A stretch of 64,000 bases of DNA from Brachyspira hyodysenteriae ATCC 27164 (GCF_001676785.2 NZ_CP015910.2:806001-870000), one strand, 5' to 3'. Positions 55,024-63,368 are shown, numbered from the stretch's first letter. The notes: generated by a model from the letters alone, not told the origin. Made by a program: numbers and translations.

Positions 55024-55386
55024 TTATTCGTTCTTTTCTTCATTTTTTATTATGTTGTTTAAATGATCTATCATATTTCCTATAAAATCTAATTTATTTT
55101 CTTCAAATTTTTTAAGTTTTTCTGATATGGCAAATATTTTTTCTTCTGAAGATTTTAAATTGTATGGCTTCATATTTAATAATGTATCTGGAGAAGTTTC
55201 TAATGCTTTGCAAATTTTATTTAGATTTTTAATTGATATATTTCTATTTCCAACCTCAACACCTTGTAGATATTTTCCGGAAAGTGAAGATTTTTCAGCT
55301 AATTCATCTATAGTCATTTTTTTGTTTTTTCTTAATTCTCTTATATTTTGACCTAAATTTTTTAATACTACTTCTGTATCCATCAT
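55024..55386 (-). CDS. XRE-family helix-turn-helix regulator
   Basis: A DNA-binding protein of about 120 residues. The HTH_3 domain is LGQNIRELRKNKKMTIDELAEKSSLSGKYLQGVEVGNRNISIKNLNKICKALE (residues about 8-60), followed by a helical tail (EKIFAISEKLKKFEENKLDFIGNMIDHLNN). An ATG lies 12 bp upstream, but GGAG falls ideally before ATG 55386, so the shorter form is given. Target genes are unknown. It is convergent to queH. Confidence 0.9.
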   Translation of the reverse strand: MMDTEVVLKNLGQNIRELRKNKKMTIDELAEKSSLSGKYLQGVEVGNRNISIKNLNKICKALETSPDTLLNMKPYNLKSSEEKIFAISEKLKKFEENKLDFIGNMIDHLNNIIKNEEKNE

Positions 55387-55541
55387 AAAAAACTCCATTC
55401 ATACTTATGTCTATTTGTTCATTTATGATATATAAAATTTTAATTAAAAAAACAATTTATAATTTGACTATTAGTGAAAAAAGTATATTTTTGGTGTTTT
55501 ATAGTGGGTATATTAAAGCTATTTACTATATAAATAAAAAA

Positions 55542-55566
55542 GCTGCCAATAATAAATATCAGCAGC
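55542..55566 (-). terminator. Rho-independent terminator after the YjfB-like gene
   Basis: On the minus strand a 10-bp stem with two G-U pairs (arms 55557-55566 and 55542-55551) is followed by TTTTTTATTT. Confidence 0.85.
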
Positions 55567-55589
55567 CTTAAAAAATTACTTTACTTTAA

Positions 55590-55778
55590 TTAAGCATAAG
55601 TGCTTAATCTTTCACCTACACCAGGTCTCATAGGTGCAGAAACAGCTTGAGGCTGAATGCTAGTCATAATTTTATCAACAGCTTGAGCCTGCATATCTGA
55701 AGTTTTTCTTATCATGCTTAAAGAAATATCTTGTTTAAGCATTCCAGTAGAATAAGAACTATAAGCTGAAAGATCCAT
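55590..55778 (-). CDS. YjfB-family putative motility protein
   Basis: A 62-residue protein MDLSAYSSYSTGMLKQDISL... with the YjfB outline: an N-terminal helical segment, LSMIRKTSDMQAQAVDKIMTSI, then a Pro/Ala linker and a PGVGERLSTYA ending that matches the PxxGxxxDxxA-like tail. YjfB is a small motility-associated protein of unknown mechanism. A GGAGG site precedes the ATG. It is followed by a strong terminator. Confidence 0.75.
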   Translation of the reverse strand: MDLSAYSSYSTGMLKQDISLSMIRKTSDMQAQAVDKIMTSIQPQAVSAPMRPGVGERLSTYA

Positions 55779-55946
55779 GATTATACCTCCATTTAATTTA
55801 TAAATTTAAAACTAATTTACTATATAATTGTAAATCAATGTAATATTAAATCAAGAAAAATATTTAAAAATATTAAAAAATAAAAGCTATAGAATGTGTT
55901 ATGATAACAATATGGTTTACATAATGTATTTTTTGCTTAAAAATTA

Positions 55947-56016
55947 TGACCAATTATGTTTTCATTATTTTTATTTTTTATCAACTTACAGAGCAGAACT
56001 TTCACATAATTGGTCA
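55947..56016 (-). terminator. Long-loop inverted repeat after the second YjfB-like gene
   Basis: A perfect 13-bp inverted repeat, TGACCAATTATGT (55947-55959) and its complement (56004-56016), with a 44-nt loop, just downstream of the minus-strand gene ending at 56027 and followed by a T-rich stretch. The rest of 55779-55946 is AT-rich without a gene. Confidence 0.5.
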
Positions 56017-56026
56017 AAACTAATAA

Positions 56027-56230
56027 TTAAGCATATACATCCAAAGTCTTTCCAATATTGTTATTTATAGGAGCAGATGATCCCTGAGGAGTTACTATGC
56101 TTGCAACTTTATCAGCAGACTGAGCTGAGCCGTATGCAGAAGAGTTGTAAACATTTAATCCTGCAGAAGTCATATGTCTAGTCAATGGAAACATATCGGA
56201 TGAATAAATAGAGTTAAGTGAAACACCCAT
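56027..56230 (-). CDS. YjfB-like putative motility protein, paralogue
   Basis: A 67-residue protein with the same plan as its neighbour: MGVSLNSIYSSDMF, a central SAQSADKVASIVTPQGSSAP segment and a tail NNIGKTLDVYA that aligns with the neighbour's GVGERLSTYA. Both are small and probably cytoplasmic. A sigma-28-like promoter (56262-56288) precedes this copy, supporting a motility role. GGAGG site precedes the ATG. Confidence 0.65.
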   Translation of the reverse strand: MGVSLNSIYSSDMFPLTRHMTSAGLNVYNSSAYGSAQSADKVASIVTPQGSSAPINNNIGKTLDVYA

Positions 56231-56261
56231 TTAAAACCTCCAAAGACTTATTATACATATA

Positions 56262-56288
56262 ATATCGGAATATTTATTATTAAAATGA
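56262..56288 (-). promoter_or_regulatory. Candidate sigma-28 promoter of the second YjfB-like gene
   Basis: On the minus strand TCAT (56288-56285), exactly 15 bp, TCCGATAT (56269-56262), about 32 bp upstream of the start. Third occurrence of the pattern in the window at a motility-linked gene. Confidence 0.55.
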
Positions 56289-56380
56289 ACATAATTATAG
56301 AATTTGAATAAAATGTATAAAATTTATCGTATATTCGTAATTTCAATTTTAAGTGAAAATAGAATGCGTTATTATTGCAT

Positions 56381-56450
56381 CAATATTATTTAATATATTT
56401 TTTATTAAATAATATTGACTTATTTTTTAATAATACATATACTAGGTATA
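56381..56450 (+). promoter_or_regulatory. CoA-disulfide reductase promoter with two inverted repeats
   Basis: TTGACT (56415-56420), a 17-bp spacer and TATACT (56438-56443) form a strong promoter. A perfect 15-bp inverted repeat (56381-56395 and 56403-56417, 7-nt loop) ends within the -35, and TATAC-TAG-GTATA (56438-56450) overlaps the -10. Both look like operator sites; the CstR-like protein encoded downstream is a candidate regulator. Confidence 0.6.
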
Positions 56451-56484
56451 TTATAAAATAAAATATTATCTGGGAGTTTGTACT

Positions 56485-58173
56485 ATGAAAAAAATATTAA
56501 TAGTAGGAGGTGTTGCAGGCGGTGCTTCTGCTGCAGCAAGACTTAGAAGATTAAATGAGGAAGATAAAATAATAATGTTTGAAAAGGGGCCTCATGTGTC
56601 TTTTTCTAATTGTTCTCTTCCTTATCATATAGGCGGGCTTATTCCTAATGAAGAAACTTTACTTTTAATGAATCCTGAGAAATTTTTAAAGCAGTTTAAT
56701 GTAGATGCAAGAGTTAATAGTGAAGTTGTTGCTATAGATAGAAAAAATAAAGAAGTTACAGTTGTATCTGAAGGCAGAGAGTATAAAGAAAGTTATGATA
56801 AGCTTATACTTTCAATGGGTGCTAAACCTATAGTACCTCCTATAAAGGGAATTGAAAAAGTTAATGTATTTACTGTAAGAAATGTTGTTGATATAAGCAA
56901 AATACATAACTTTCTTAAAGGAAAGTCAAATGCTAAGGTATCTGTTATAGGCGGCGGATTTATAGGTATTGAAATGGCTGAAAATTTGAAGAAGGTTGGA
57001 TATGATGTAACTATAGTAGAAGCATTACCTCAAATAATGAAGCCTTTCGATTATGATATGGTTCAAATTTTGCATAGAGAAATTATGGACAATGGAGTTA
57101 ATTTGATAGTTAATGACAAAGTTGATAGTTTCGATACAAATACAGTAATTTTAGGTTCAGGCAAAAAAATAGAAGCTGATGCTGTTATACTTGCTATAGG
57201 CGTTTCTCCTGAAACTGATATTGCTGCTAAAGCTGGAATAGAATTAGGAAAAACTAAAGGCATAAAAGTAGATTCAACATACAGAACTAATGATAAAGAT
57301 ATTTATGCAGTTGGAGATGCTATAGAGGTTTATAGTCCTTTATTCAATGATTATTACAGACTTCCTCTAGCAGGACCTGCTCAGAAACAGGCTAGGGCAG
57401 TTGCTGATCATATCAATGGAAGAACAGTTGATAATAGAGGATTCATAAGTTCATCAGTTATTAAGGTGTTTGGATATAACGGAGCTTCTACAGGACTTTC
57501 TGAAGGCTTCATTAAAGCTATGAATTTGAATATAGATTATGATACTGTTGAAATTATTCCTTTTGATGGCGTATCAATTATGCCTACAGCAAGATTAATG
57601 CATTTCAAACTCATATATGAAGTACCTACAGGAAAAGTATTGGGTGCTCAGGCTATAGGTAAAGGAAATGTTGATAAGAGAATAGATGTAATAGCAACTA
57701 TTATAAAATTCGGAGGAACTATAGATGATCTTAAAGATTTAGAATTATGCTATGCTCCTTCATTCGGAACTGCTAAAGATGTTGTTAATTTTGCAGGTTA
57801 TGTTGCTTCTAATTTAAGAAATGGAGATTATAAACAGGTTCATTATAGTCAAGTTAGAGAATTGGTTGAAAAAGATGCTTATTTCTTAGATGTAAGAATG
57901 CCTGAAGATTTTGCAGTAGGACATTTAGAAAAAGCTGTTAATATACCTCTTGGAGCTTTAAGAAGCAGATATAATGAGATACCTAAAGATAGAACAGTAT
58001 ATATAACTTGTAAAACTGGTCTTACTAGTTATACAGCATGCAAAATACTTCAAAATATCGGATTTAATAATGTTGTAAATGTTTCAGGCGGATTTATCGG
58101 TTTATCTCAGTATGAATATTTTAATGATAAAACTACTGGAAGAAAACCTATATTGACAGGATATTTCGGATAA
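56485..58173 (+). CDS. cdr: CoA-disulfide reductase with C-terminal rhodanese domain
   Basis: A 562-residue FAD/NAD(P)H-dependent oxidoreductase that reduces CoA disulfide or CoA persulfide, keeping thiol balance in bacteria using CoA rather than glutathione. FAD-binding GGVAGGASAAARLRRL is at the N-terminus; the active cysteine is Cys43 in FSNCSLPYH; the NAD-binding site VIGGGFIGIEMAENL is near residue 155. Residues about 455-560 are a rhodanese domain with DVRMPEDFAVGH and ITCKTGLTSY (sulfur-carrying Cys). The full-length domain order equals the CoADR-RHD type. GGGAG site precedes the ATG. Confidence 0.95.
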   Translation: MKKILIVGGVAGGASAAARLRRLNEEDKIIMFEKGPHVSFSNCSLPYHIGGLIPNEETLLLMNPEKFLKQFNVDARVNSEVVAIDRKNKEVTVVSEGREYKESYDKLILSMGAKPIVPPIKGIEKVNVFTVRNVVDISKIHNFLKGKSNAKVSVIGGGFIGIEMAENLKKVGYDVTIVEALPQIMKPFDYDMVQILHREIMDNGVNLIVNDKVDSFDTNTVILGSGKKIEADAVILAIGVSPETDIAAKAGIELGKTKGIKVDSTYRTNDKDIYAVGDAIEVYSPLFNDYYRLPLAGPAQKQARAVADHINGRTVDNRGFISSSVIKVFGYNGASTGLSEGFIKAMNLNIDYDTVEIIPFDGVSIMPTARLMHFKLIYEVPTGKVLGAQAIGKGNVDKRIDVIATIIKFGGTIDDLKDLELCYAPSFGTAKDVVNFAGYVASNLRNGDYKQVHYSQVRELVEKDAYFLDVRMPEDFAVGHLEKAVNIPLGALRSRYNEIPKDRTVYITCKTGLTSYTACKILQNIGFNNVVNVSGGFIGLSQYEYFNDKTTGRKPILTGYFG

Positions 58174-58200
58174 ATTTATATTTGTATACCTTTATAATAA

Positions 58201-58234
58201 AAAGAGCCGTTTTTTATGAAATGGCTCTTTTTAT
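58201..58234 (+). terminator. Rho-independent terminator after the CoA-disulfide reductase gene
   Basis: AAAGAGCC (58201-58208) pairs with GGCTCTTT (58223-58230), followed by TTTATT. Confidence 0.82.
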
Positions 58235-58290
58235 TGTTAATAATATATAGAATTCAAATTTTTTCTTAAAAAAAGATTTTATAATTTTAT

Positions 58291-58338
58291 TTTTTTTATA
58301 TTATATTATATAATATTATATAATATAATATAAAAAAA
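58291..58338. repeat. Perfect 48-bp A/T palindrome upstream of the rhodanese-CstR gene
   Basis: Bases 58291-58338 read the same on both strands over all 48 positions with no loop (T7 at one end, A7 at the other, only A and T between). It ends 27 bp before the start codon at 58366. It may be an operator, a cruciform-prone element or a hairpin in the 5' leader. Confidence 0.9.
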
Positions 58339-58365
58339 GAGATATACTTTTAACAAGGATGAAAT

Positions 58366-58971
58366 ATGTTAATAGAAAATGATTTAAAGATATTATCTCC
58401 TTCGGAGGCTGGTGAAATTATCAGTAATACAGACAATATAGTAATATTGGATGTTAGAACGGAGATGGAACATAATTATGAAGGTATGATTGAAGATTCT
58501 ATTTCTATGGATTTCCTTAAACCAAGAGTCTTTAAAAGAGAAATATCTAAATTAGACAAAGAAACTCCGTATTTATTGTATTGTTCTATTGGTAAGTTAA
58601 GTATAAAAGCAGCAGAATATATGAAAGAAGAGGGATTTAAAAATCTATATATATTAGAAGGCGGATTAAAGGCTTGGAATAAACATTTTGGAGATAATAA
58701 TAAAGTTTCTAAATTTGATAGAGAAGAGGCTGTAGAAAGAAGAAAAAGACTTATTATTAGATTAAATAGAATTGAAGGACAAATTAAAGGTATGAAAAAA
58801 ATGCTTGCTAAAGGTGAATATTGCGGAGATATACTCAATCAATCTTTGGCTGTTAAAGCTGCTATGGGAAGTGTCAATCAAGAAATTATGGAAGTGTTTT
58901 TGAATACCTGTATGATTTCACCTAAAGAAAAAGAAGATTTCTTTAGATATATGAGAAAACTAATAAAATAA
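58366..58971 (+). CDS. Rhodanese domain fused to a CstR-like (CsoR family) repressor
   Basis: A 201-residue fusion. Residues about 8-110 are a rhodanese fold (ILDVRTEMEHNYEG; active-site Cys73 in YCSIGKLS). Residues about 120-201 are a CsoR-family DNA-binding domain: RLNRIEGQIKGMKKMLAKGEYCGDIL and AVKAAMGSVNQEIMEVFLNTC. The two cysteines C153 and C182 are 29 apart, the spacing of the persulfide sensor CstR. The histidine that copper-sensing CsoR has four residues before its second Cys is Phe178 here, so copper sensing is unlikely. The gene lies next to the CoA-disulfide reductase-rhodanese gene, supporting control of sulfane sulfur. Confidence 0.85.
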   Translation: MLIENDLKILSPSEAGEIISNTDNIVILDVRTEMEHNYEGMIEDSISMDFLKPRVFKREISKLDKETPYLLYCSIGKLSIKAAEYMKEEGFKNLYILEGGLKAWNKHFGDNNKVSKFDREEAVERRKRLIIRLNRIEGQIKGMKKMLAKGEYCGDILNQSLAVKAAMGSVNQEIMEVFLNTCMISPKEKEDFFRYMRKLIK

Positions 58972-58980
58972 TTATTTTTT

Positions 58981-59008
58981 AAGCAAGGGATAATCCCTTG
59001 CTTTTTAT
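58981..59008 (+). terminator. Rho-independent terminator after the rhodanese-CstR gene
   Basis: AAGCAAGGGA (58981-58990) pairs perfectly with TCCCTTGCTT (58994-59003) across a TAA loop, followed by TTT and a T-rich tract. Confidence 0.92.
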
Positions 59009-59024
59009 TTTTTTTAAATTTTAT

Positions 59025-60380
59025 TTATTTTCCCCAAGCATCAGGATTTTTATTCCATTCTAAAGCTTTGGATAATTCTTCTTCTGTTATGTACTTTTCA
59101 TCTTTAGCTATTTCCATAAGAGATGAGAAATTAGAAAGAGATGAGAATTTAATTCCAGCTTCTTCAAAGTTTTTATATGCTTTTTCAAATTCATAAGTAA
59201 ATATTGATATAATTTCAAGTCCTATAGCTCCTTCAGCTTTAGCTGCTTCAAATGCCTTTATAGAACTTCCTCCTGTAGATATCAAATCTTCTATCAATAT
59301 TAATTTCTTACCATCACACTCAGCACCTTCTATCTGTTTTCCTCTTCCATGTTCTTTTTTCTCTGCTCTTATATAGCATAAAGGTTTATTAAGTTCATAA
59401 GCTATGAAAGAAGCCCAAGGTATTCCTGCTGTTGCAGTACCAGCTATAACATCAAAATCTTTATCTTTTAAAATACTTACAAAAGCATCAACTATAACCT
59501 TTCTTGCTTCAGGGAATCCTATTACATATCTGTTATCGCAGTATATAGGGCTTTTTATTCCTGATACAAATGTGAAAGGCTCTTTAACATTAAGTTTAAC
59601 CGCTTTAGTTTCTAATAAAGCACCTGCTATCAATCTTGATTTTGCCTTTTTATTATTCTCCATACCTTCAGCAATTTCTTCAACAATCATTTTGCAGGCT
59701 TTTACTCTGTCTTCATTTCTTGTAATAGGTCTTCCAACAACAAGATAATCACATCCATTTTCAATAGCTTCTTTAGGAGTCATTACTCTTTCCTGATCAT
59801 CAGTGCTTGCCCATTTAGGTCTTACACCTGGACAAATTGTTCTGAAATTCTCTCCGCATTCTCTTTTTATAACAGCTGCTTCTTTAGGAGAGCATACAAC
59901 ACCATCAAGTCCGGATTCTTTTCCTAATTTAGCCCAATTAACTGCCAAATCTGTAAGAGGCAAATTAGAGCTGAACATATTTTTTACATCATTTTCAGAA
60001 AGGCTTGTTAATATTGTTACGCCTATTATTAAATTATCTTTATTAAGTTTTTTTATCTCTTGTACAGTTTTTTCCATCATCTTTTTACCGCCGCTTGTAT
60101 GTACATTGAACATAAATACATTCTGTTTAGCAGCGAATAATGAAGCCATAGCTGTAGTATTAGGTATATCATGGAATTTTAAGTCTAAAAATACTTTTTT
60201 ATTTTTACTAGCTAAATATTCTATTATTTCACCTTTAGTGTATAAAAAGAGTTCTAGTCCTACTTTATAAAATACAGCCTCATCTCCAAGCTCATCTATA
60301 AGTTTTGTAGCTTCTCCCATAGAATTAAAATCTAATGCTATGATTAATCTTTCTTTTGGGTTTTCAGTTAATTTTGTCAT
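59025..60380 (-). CDS. pyrF-pyrE: Fused orotidine-5'-phosphate decarboxylase and orotate phosphoribosyltransferase
   Basis: A 451-residue bifunctional enzyme for the last two steps of UMP synthesis. The N-terminal decarboxylase (about 1-240) has ALDFNSMGEA, the catalytic Asp-Lys-Asp triad in VFLDLKFHDIPNT (D66, K68, D71) and GCDYLVVGRPITR. The C-terminal transferase (about 250-445) has VIAGTATAGIPWASF, YIRAEKKEHGRGKQIEG and the PRPP motif LILIEDLISTGGSS. Order is decarboxylase then transferase, the reverse of animal UMP synthase. The gene is last of the pyrK-pyrD-pyrFE unit. Confidence 0.97.
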   Translation of the reverse strand: MTKLTENPKERLIIALDFNSMGEATKLIDELGDEAVFYKVGLELFLYTKGEIIEYLASKNKKVFLDLKFHDIPNTTAMASLFAAKQNVFMFNVHTSGGKKMMEKTVQEIKKLNKDNLIIGVTILTSLSENDVKNMFSSNLPLTDLAVNWAKLGKESGLDGVVCSPKEAAVIKRECGENFRTICPGVRPKWASTDDQERVMTPKEAIENGCDYLVVGRPITRNEDRVKACKMIVEEIAEGMENNKKAKSRLIAGALLETKAVKLNVKEPFTFVSGIKSPIYCDNRYVIGFPEARKVIVDAFVSILKDKDFDVIAGTATAGIPWASFIAYELNKPLCYIRAEKKEHGRGKQIEGAECDGKKLILIEDLISTGGSSIKAFEAAKAEGAIGLEIISIFTYEFEKAYKNFEEAGIKFSSLSNFSSLMEIAKDEKYITEEELSKALEWNKNPDAWGK

Positions 60381-60450
60381 AATTTATCCTTTTATATTTT
60401 TTATAATCAAATTATTTATTATATTTTAAAACTTAAATATTTTGATAAAG

Positions 60451-61374
60451 TTATAAATGTGCTGCTCCTATTATATCTTTTATATTGCTGATATTATTTT
60501 CTTTAAGATAATTATCTATTCCATTTATAACCTCTATAGGAAGAATAGGGTTTGAAAATATTCCGGCACCTATAGAAACTAAAGATGCACCAGCAAGTAT
60601 AAACTCTAAAGCATCATTATAATTAGTGATACCGCCCATACCAACAATAGGTATTTTTACTGCCTTATATACTTGATAAACCATTCTTACAGCTATAGGA
60701 CGTATGCATGCACCTGATAATCCACCAAATATATTTCCAAGTAATGGTTTTCTAGTTTTAGTATCTATTTTCATAGATAAGAATGTATTTACAAGTGATA
60801 CACTGTCAGCCCCAGCATCTTCAACTGCTTTTGCTATACTTGCTATATCTGTAACATTCGGAGATAATTTTACTATTAAAGTCTTTTTGCTAAGAACTTT
60901 TTTTACAGCCTTTGTAGTAGATTCGGCACTTTCACAGCTTGCTCCAAATGCCATTCCTCCATTTTTTACATTAGGACATGATATATTAAGCTCTATAAAA
61001 TCAACTCTTTCTATTTCATTTGCTATTTCAGCTACTTTTACATATTCATCTATAGTAGCACCATTTATATTGAGTATTATAGGGGCAGAATATTTTATAT
61101 TTTTTATTATATTATCTTTAAAATACTCTATTCCAGGATTTTCAAGTCCTATGCAGTTTATCATACCTGAAGGAGTTTCCGCTATACGAGTACCTTTATT
61201 GCCGTCTTTTTTATTTAATGTTATGCCTTTTAAGTTAACTGCTCCAAGTTCATTAACATCAAAATAATTGCTGTATTCTTCACCGAATCCGAAACAGCCT
61301 GAAGATGTTATAACATTATTTTTTAATTCTTTTCCTAAAAAATTTATATTTAATCTGCTCATAAATTTATCCAT
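60451..61374 (-). CDS. pyrD: Dihydroorotate dehydrogenase, class 1B catalytic subunit
   Basis: A flavoenzyme of about 307 residues oxidising dihydroorotate to orotate. FMN-site and substrate blocks: ELNISCPNVKNGGMAFG (Cys in the active loop, class 1), LIVKLSPNVTDIA, GMGGITNYNDALEFILAGASLVSIG. The PyrK subunit next to it marks class 1B, which passes electrons to NAD. Start: ATG 61374, or ATG four codons on (61362), which has a GGAT-like site; motifs are unaffected. Confidence 0.96.
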   Translation of the reverse strand: MDKFMSRLNINFLGKELKNNVITSSGCFGFGEEYSNYFDVNELGAVNLKGITLNKKDGNKGTRIAETPSGMINCIGLENPGIEYFKDNIIKNIKYSAPIILNINGATIDEYVKVAEIANEIERVDFIELNISCPNVKNGGMAFGASCESAESTTKAVKKVLSKKTLIVKLSPNVTDIASIAKAVEDAGADSVSLVNTFLSMKIDTKTRKPLLGNIFGGLSGACIRPIAVRMVYQVYKAVKIPIVGMGGITNYNDALEFILAGASLVSIGAGIFSNPILPIEVINGIDNYLKENNISNIKDIIGAAHL

Positions 61375-61387
61375 ATATTGTAATAAT

Positions 61388-62155
61388 TTAAAAGTTTAAT
61401 AATTCAGCATTGAATACAGGGCCGTCATGACAAACTTTTTTAAGTATATATCCAGACTTTTCATCTTTTATTTCTATATTGCAGCCTAAGCATGCATTAA
61501 CTCCGCAAGCCATTCTCTCTTCAAGTGAGGCATAGCAAAGTATATTATTTTCTTTAGCCGTTTTAATCAATGCTTTCATCATAACCGTAGGGCCGCAAGT
61601 GTATATAATATCAAAAGTTTTTTCTTTTAATAATTCTTTAGTTTTATCAACTGTATTGCATTTATCACCGACAGAACCGTCATCAGTTGTAATGTGTAAA
61701 TCAATATTATTGGTATTGAATCTGTCCATTATTTTTATTGCACTTGAATCGGCGCCGCCCATTATCAATGTTATAGAGTTATTGGAATTGTTTAATTTTT
61801 CTATTAAAAGTTTAATAGGGGCTATTCCCATTCCTCCTGCTACTATTAATATTTTTTTATTATTGATATTTGTATCAAATCCGTTTCCTAATGGCCCTTG
61901 AATATTAATAGTATCATTTTCTTTTAATTTTGATAAATACTCTGTGCCTTCGCCTTTTACTTGATAATAAAATTCAAGTATATCATTATCGATATAATGC
62001 AGACTTATTGGACGTCTTAAAAAAGTATTACTTTTAAGCATGAAGAATTGTCCTGCTTTGGCATGTTTATAGCTTTCTTTTGATTTTACTCTAATCAGAT
62101 ATTTATCATTTGATATTTTTATATTATTTATTATTATGCAATCTTCTAAAAACAT
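61388..62155 (-). CDS. pyrK: Dihydroorotate dehydrogenase electron transfer subunit
   Basis: A 255-residue FAD and [2Fe-2S] protein that takes electrons from PyrD to NAD. The N-terminal FAD-binding barrel includes FLRRPISLHYID, the NAD region LIVAGGMGIAPIKLLIEKL, and the C-terminal iron-sulfur cluster cysteines are in ERMACGVNACLGCNIEI and KKVCHDGPVF. Spacing of 13 bp to pyrD places them in one operon. Upstream lies the terminator of the ferredoxin gene. Confidence 0.95.
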   Translation of the reverse strand: MFLEDCIIINNIKISNDKYLIRVKSKESYKHAKAGQFFMLKSNTFLRRPISLHYIDNDILEFYYQVKGEGTEYLSKLKENDTINIQGPLGNGFDTNINNKKILIVAGGMGIAPIKLLIEKLNNSNNSITLIMGGADSSAIKIMDRFNTNNIDLHITTDDGSVGDKCNTVDKTKELLKEKTFDIIYTCGPTVMMKALIKTAKENNILCYASLEERMACGVNACLGCNIEIKDEKSGYILKKVCHDGPVFNAELLNF

Positions 62156-62196
62156 TTTATGAACCTTTCTTATTATAATAAATATTTTTATTTTTA

Positions 62197-62244
62197 TATA
62201 AAAAAAGAATACTCCTTCTTATTTAAGAGAAGATAGTATTCTTT
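62197..62244 (-). terminator. Rho-independent terminator after the ferredoxin-like gene
   Basis: AAAGAATACT (62204-62213) pairs with AGTATTCTTT (62235-62244); on the minus strand the hairpin ends in a run of seven T. It lies 93 bp past the stop at 62337. The stretch 62156-62336 has no gene. Confidence 0.85.
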
Positions 62245-62336
62245 GAATTTTTTATTATAATTTTAATATAAATATATGCTTCATATAAAATTACTATATC
62301 ATATATTTATAAAAATTCAAGATGTGAAAAAAATCA

Positions 62337-63152
62337 TTAAATTATATGGCCATCTATTGAAATTATATATTCCTTAATTATTATGTTCTTATTAGCAATT
62401 TCAAGTGCTTTCTGAACTATCATTTCAACTCCTCCGCAGCAAGGAACTTCCATTCTTACTATGGATATAGATTTAATATTTTTGTTTGTAAATATGTTAA
62501 CTAGTTTTTCTATATAACTGTCTATATCAGTATCTAATTTTGGGCAGAACATCAAAAGAGTTTTATTTTTCAAAAATCTAGAATGAAAATTCGGATAAGA
62601 AAAAGGCACACAGTCAGCAGCTATAAGTAAGTCGGCATTATCTAAATAATTAGCATTAGGATTCATTAATTTTAATTGTATAGGCCAATTTCTTAATTCT
62701 GAATTCATTTGTATATTGTTATTATTATTTTCTCCTCTGAATTGATTTCTCATATCTTTTTGCATGCTTCCTGGACATCCGCATTGTTTATTTTCTTCCA
62801 TATTAGGAACCTCCATATTATGATCTTTTAAATATTTTACAGCTTCATTAAAGAGCTTATCTTCTCCATGATCTCTTAAATGTTCAAGATGTGCTTTTAT
62901 AACATTTGCACCGCCTTTTACAATATTTTCCATTACTTTACTTTCATCATATTCTTCAGCTTCTCTTTCTTCTATCTCCATAGCATTTTCAGGACAAGCC
63001 TTTATACAAGCACCAAGCCCATCGCAGAATAAATCGCTTATAAGTCTTGCCTTTCCGTCTATTACCTGCAAAGCTCCTTCTGGGCAATCTGGTATGCATA
63101 TTCCGCAGCCTGTGCATTTATCTTCATCAATTTTTATTATTCTTCTTTTCAT
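62337..63152 (-). CDS. 4Fe-4S dicluster ferredoxin-like protein
   Basis: A 271-residue protein. The N-terminus has a 4Fe-4S motif DKCTGCGICIPDCPEGAL (residues about 12-29) and a second LFCDGLGACIKACPENAM (about 42-60), although the latter's C-x-x-G pattern is altered. The middle has a conserved Glu-rich region and a CGCPGS motif (about residue 128), and the C-terminus (about 180-270) has ADLLIAADCVPFSYPNFHS, MFCPKLDTDI and RMEVPCCGGVEMIVQKAL, suggesting a further cluster or cysteine-based site. It may be an iron-sulfur electron-transfer protein of anaerobes; partner unknown. Confidence 0.85.
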   Translation of the reverse strand: MKRRIIKIDEDKCTGCGICIPDCPEGALQVIDGKARLISDLFCDGLGACIKACPENAMEIEEREAEEYDESKVMENIVKGGANVIKAHLEHLRDHGEDKLFNEAVKYLKDHNMEVPNMEENKQCGCPGSMQKDMRNQFRGENNNNNIQMNSELRNWPIQLKLMNPNANYLDNADLLIAADCVPFSYPNFHSRFLKNKTLLMFCPKLDTDIDSYIEKLVNIFTNKNIKSISIVRMEVPCCGGVEMIVQKALEIANKNIIIKEYIISIDGHII

Positions 63153-63368
63153 TTATAAAATCCTTTATTATCTTCTAGTATCTTATGAAAAGAATGATAG
63201 AATATTTATATATAAAATTCTATTGCTAAAGCAACATTAATTGAAAATTGAAATATTGTTTTTAATATATTTTAAATATAATGGTTATTATTATGAAAGA
63301 TTAGCGTATTGATATTATACCAAATATAGGTATAATATTAATAATATTTTATTTTAAATGGAAATGAT

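Noticed and set aside
59803-60270. 155-codon plus-strand frame opposite pyrF-pyrE
   Set aside because: Antisense shadow of a well-supported gene with no ribosome site; protein sequence is not family-like.
60704-61267. 187-codon plus-strand frame opposite pyrD
   Set aside because: Long only because the opposite strand is coding; pyrD motifs are clear on the minus strand.
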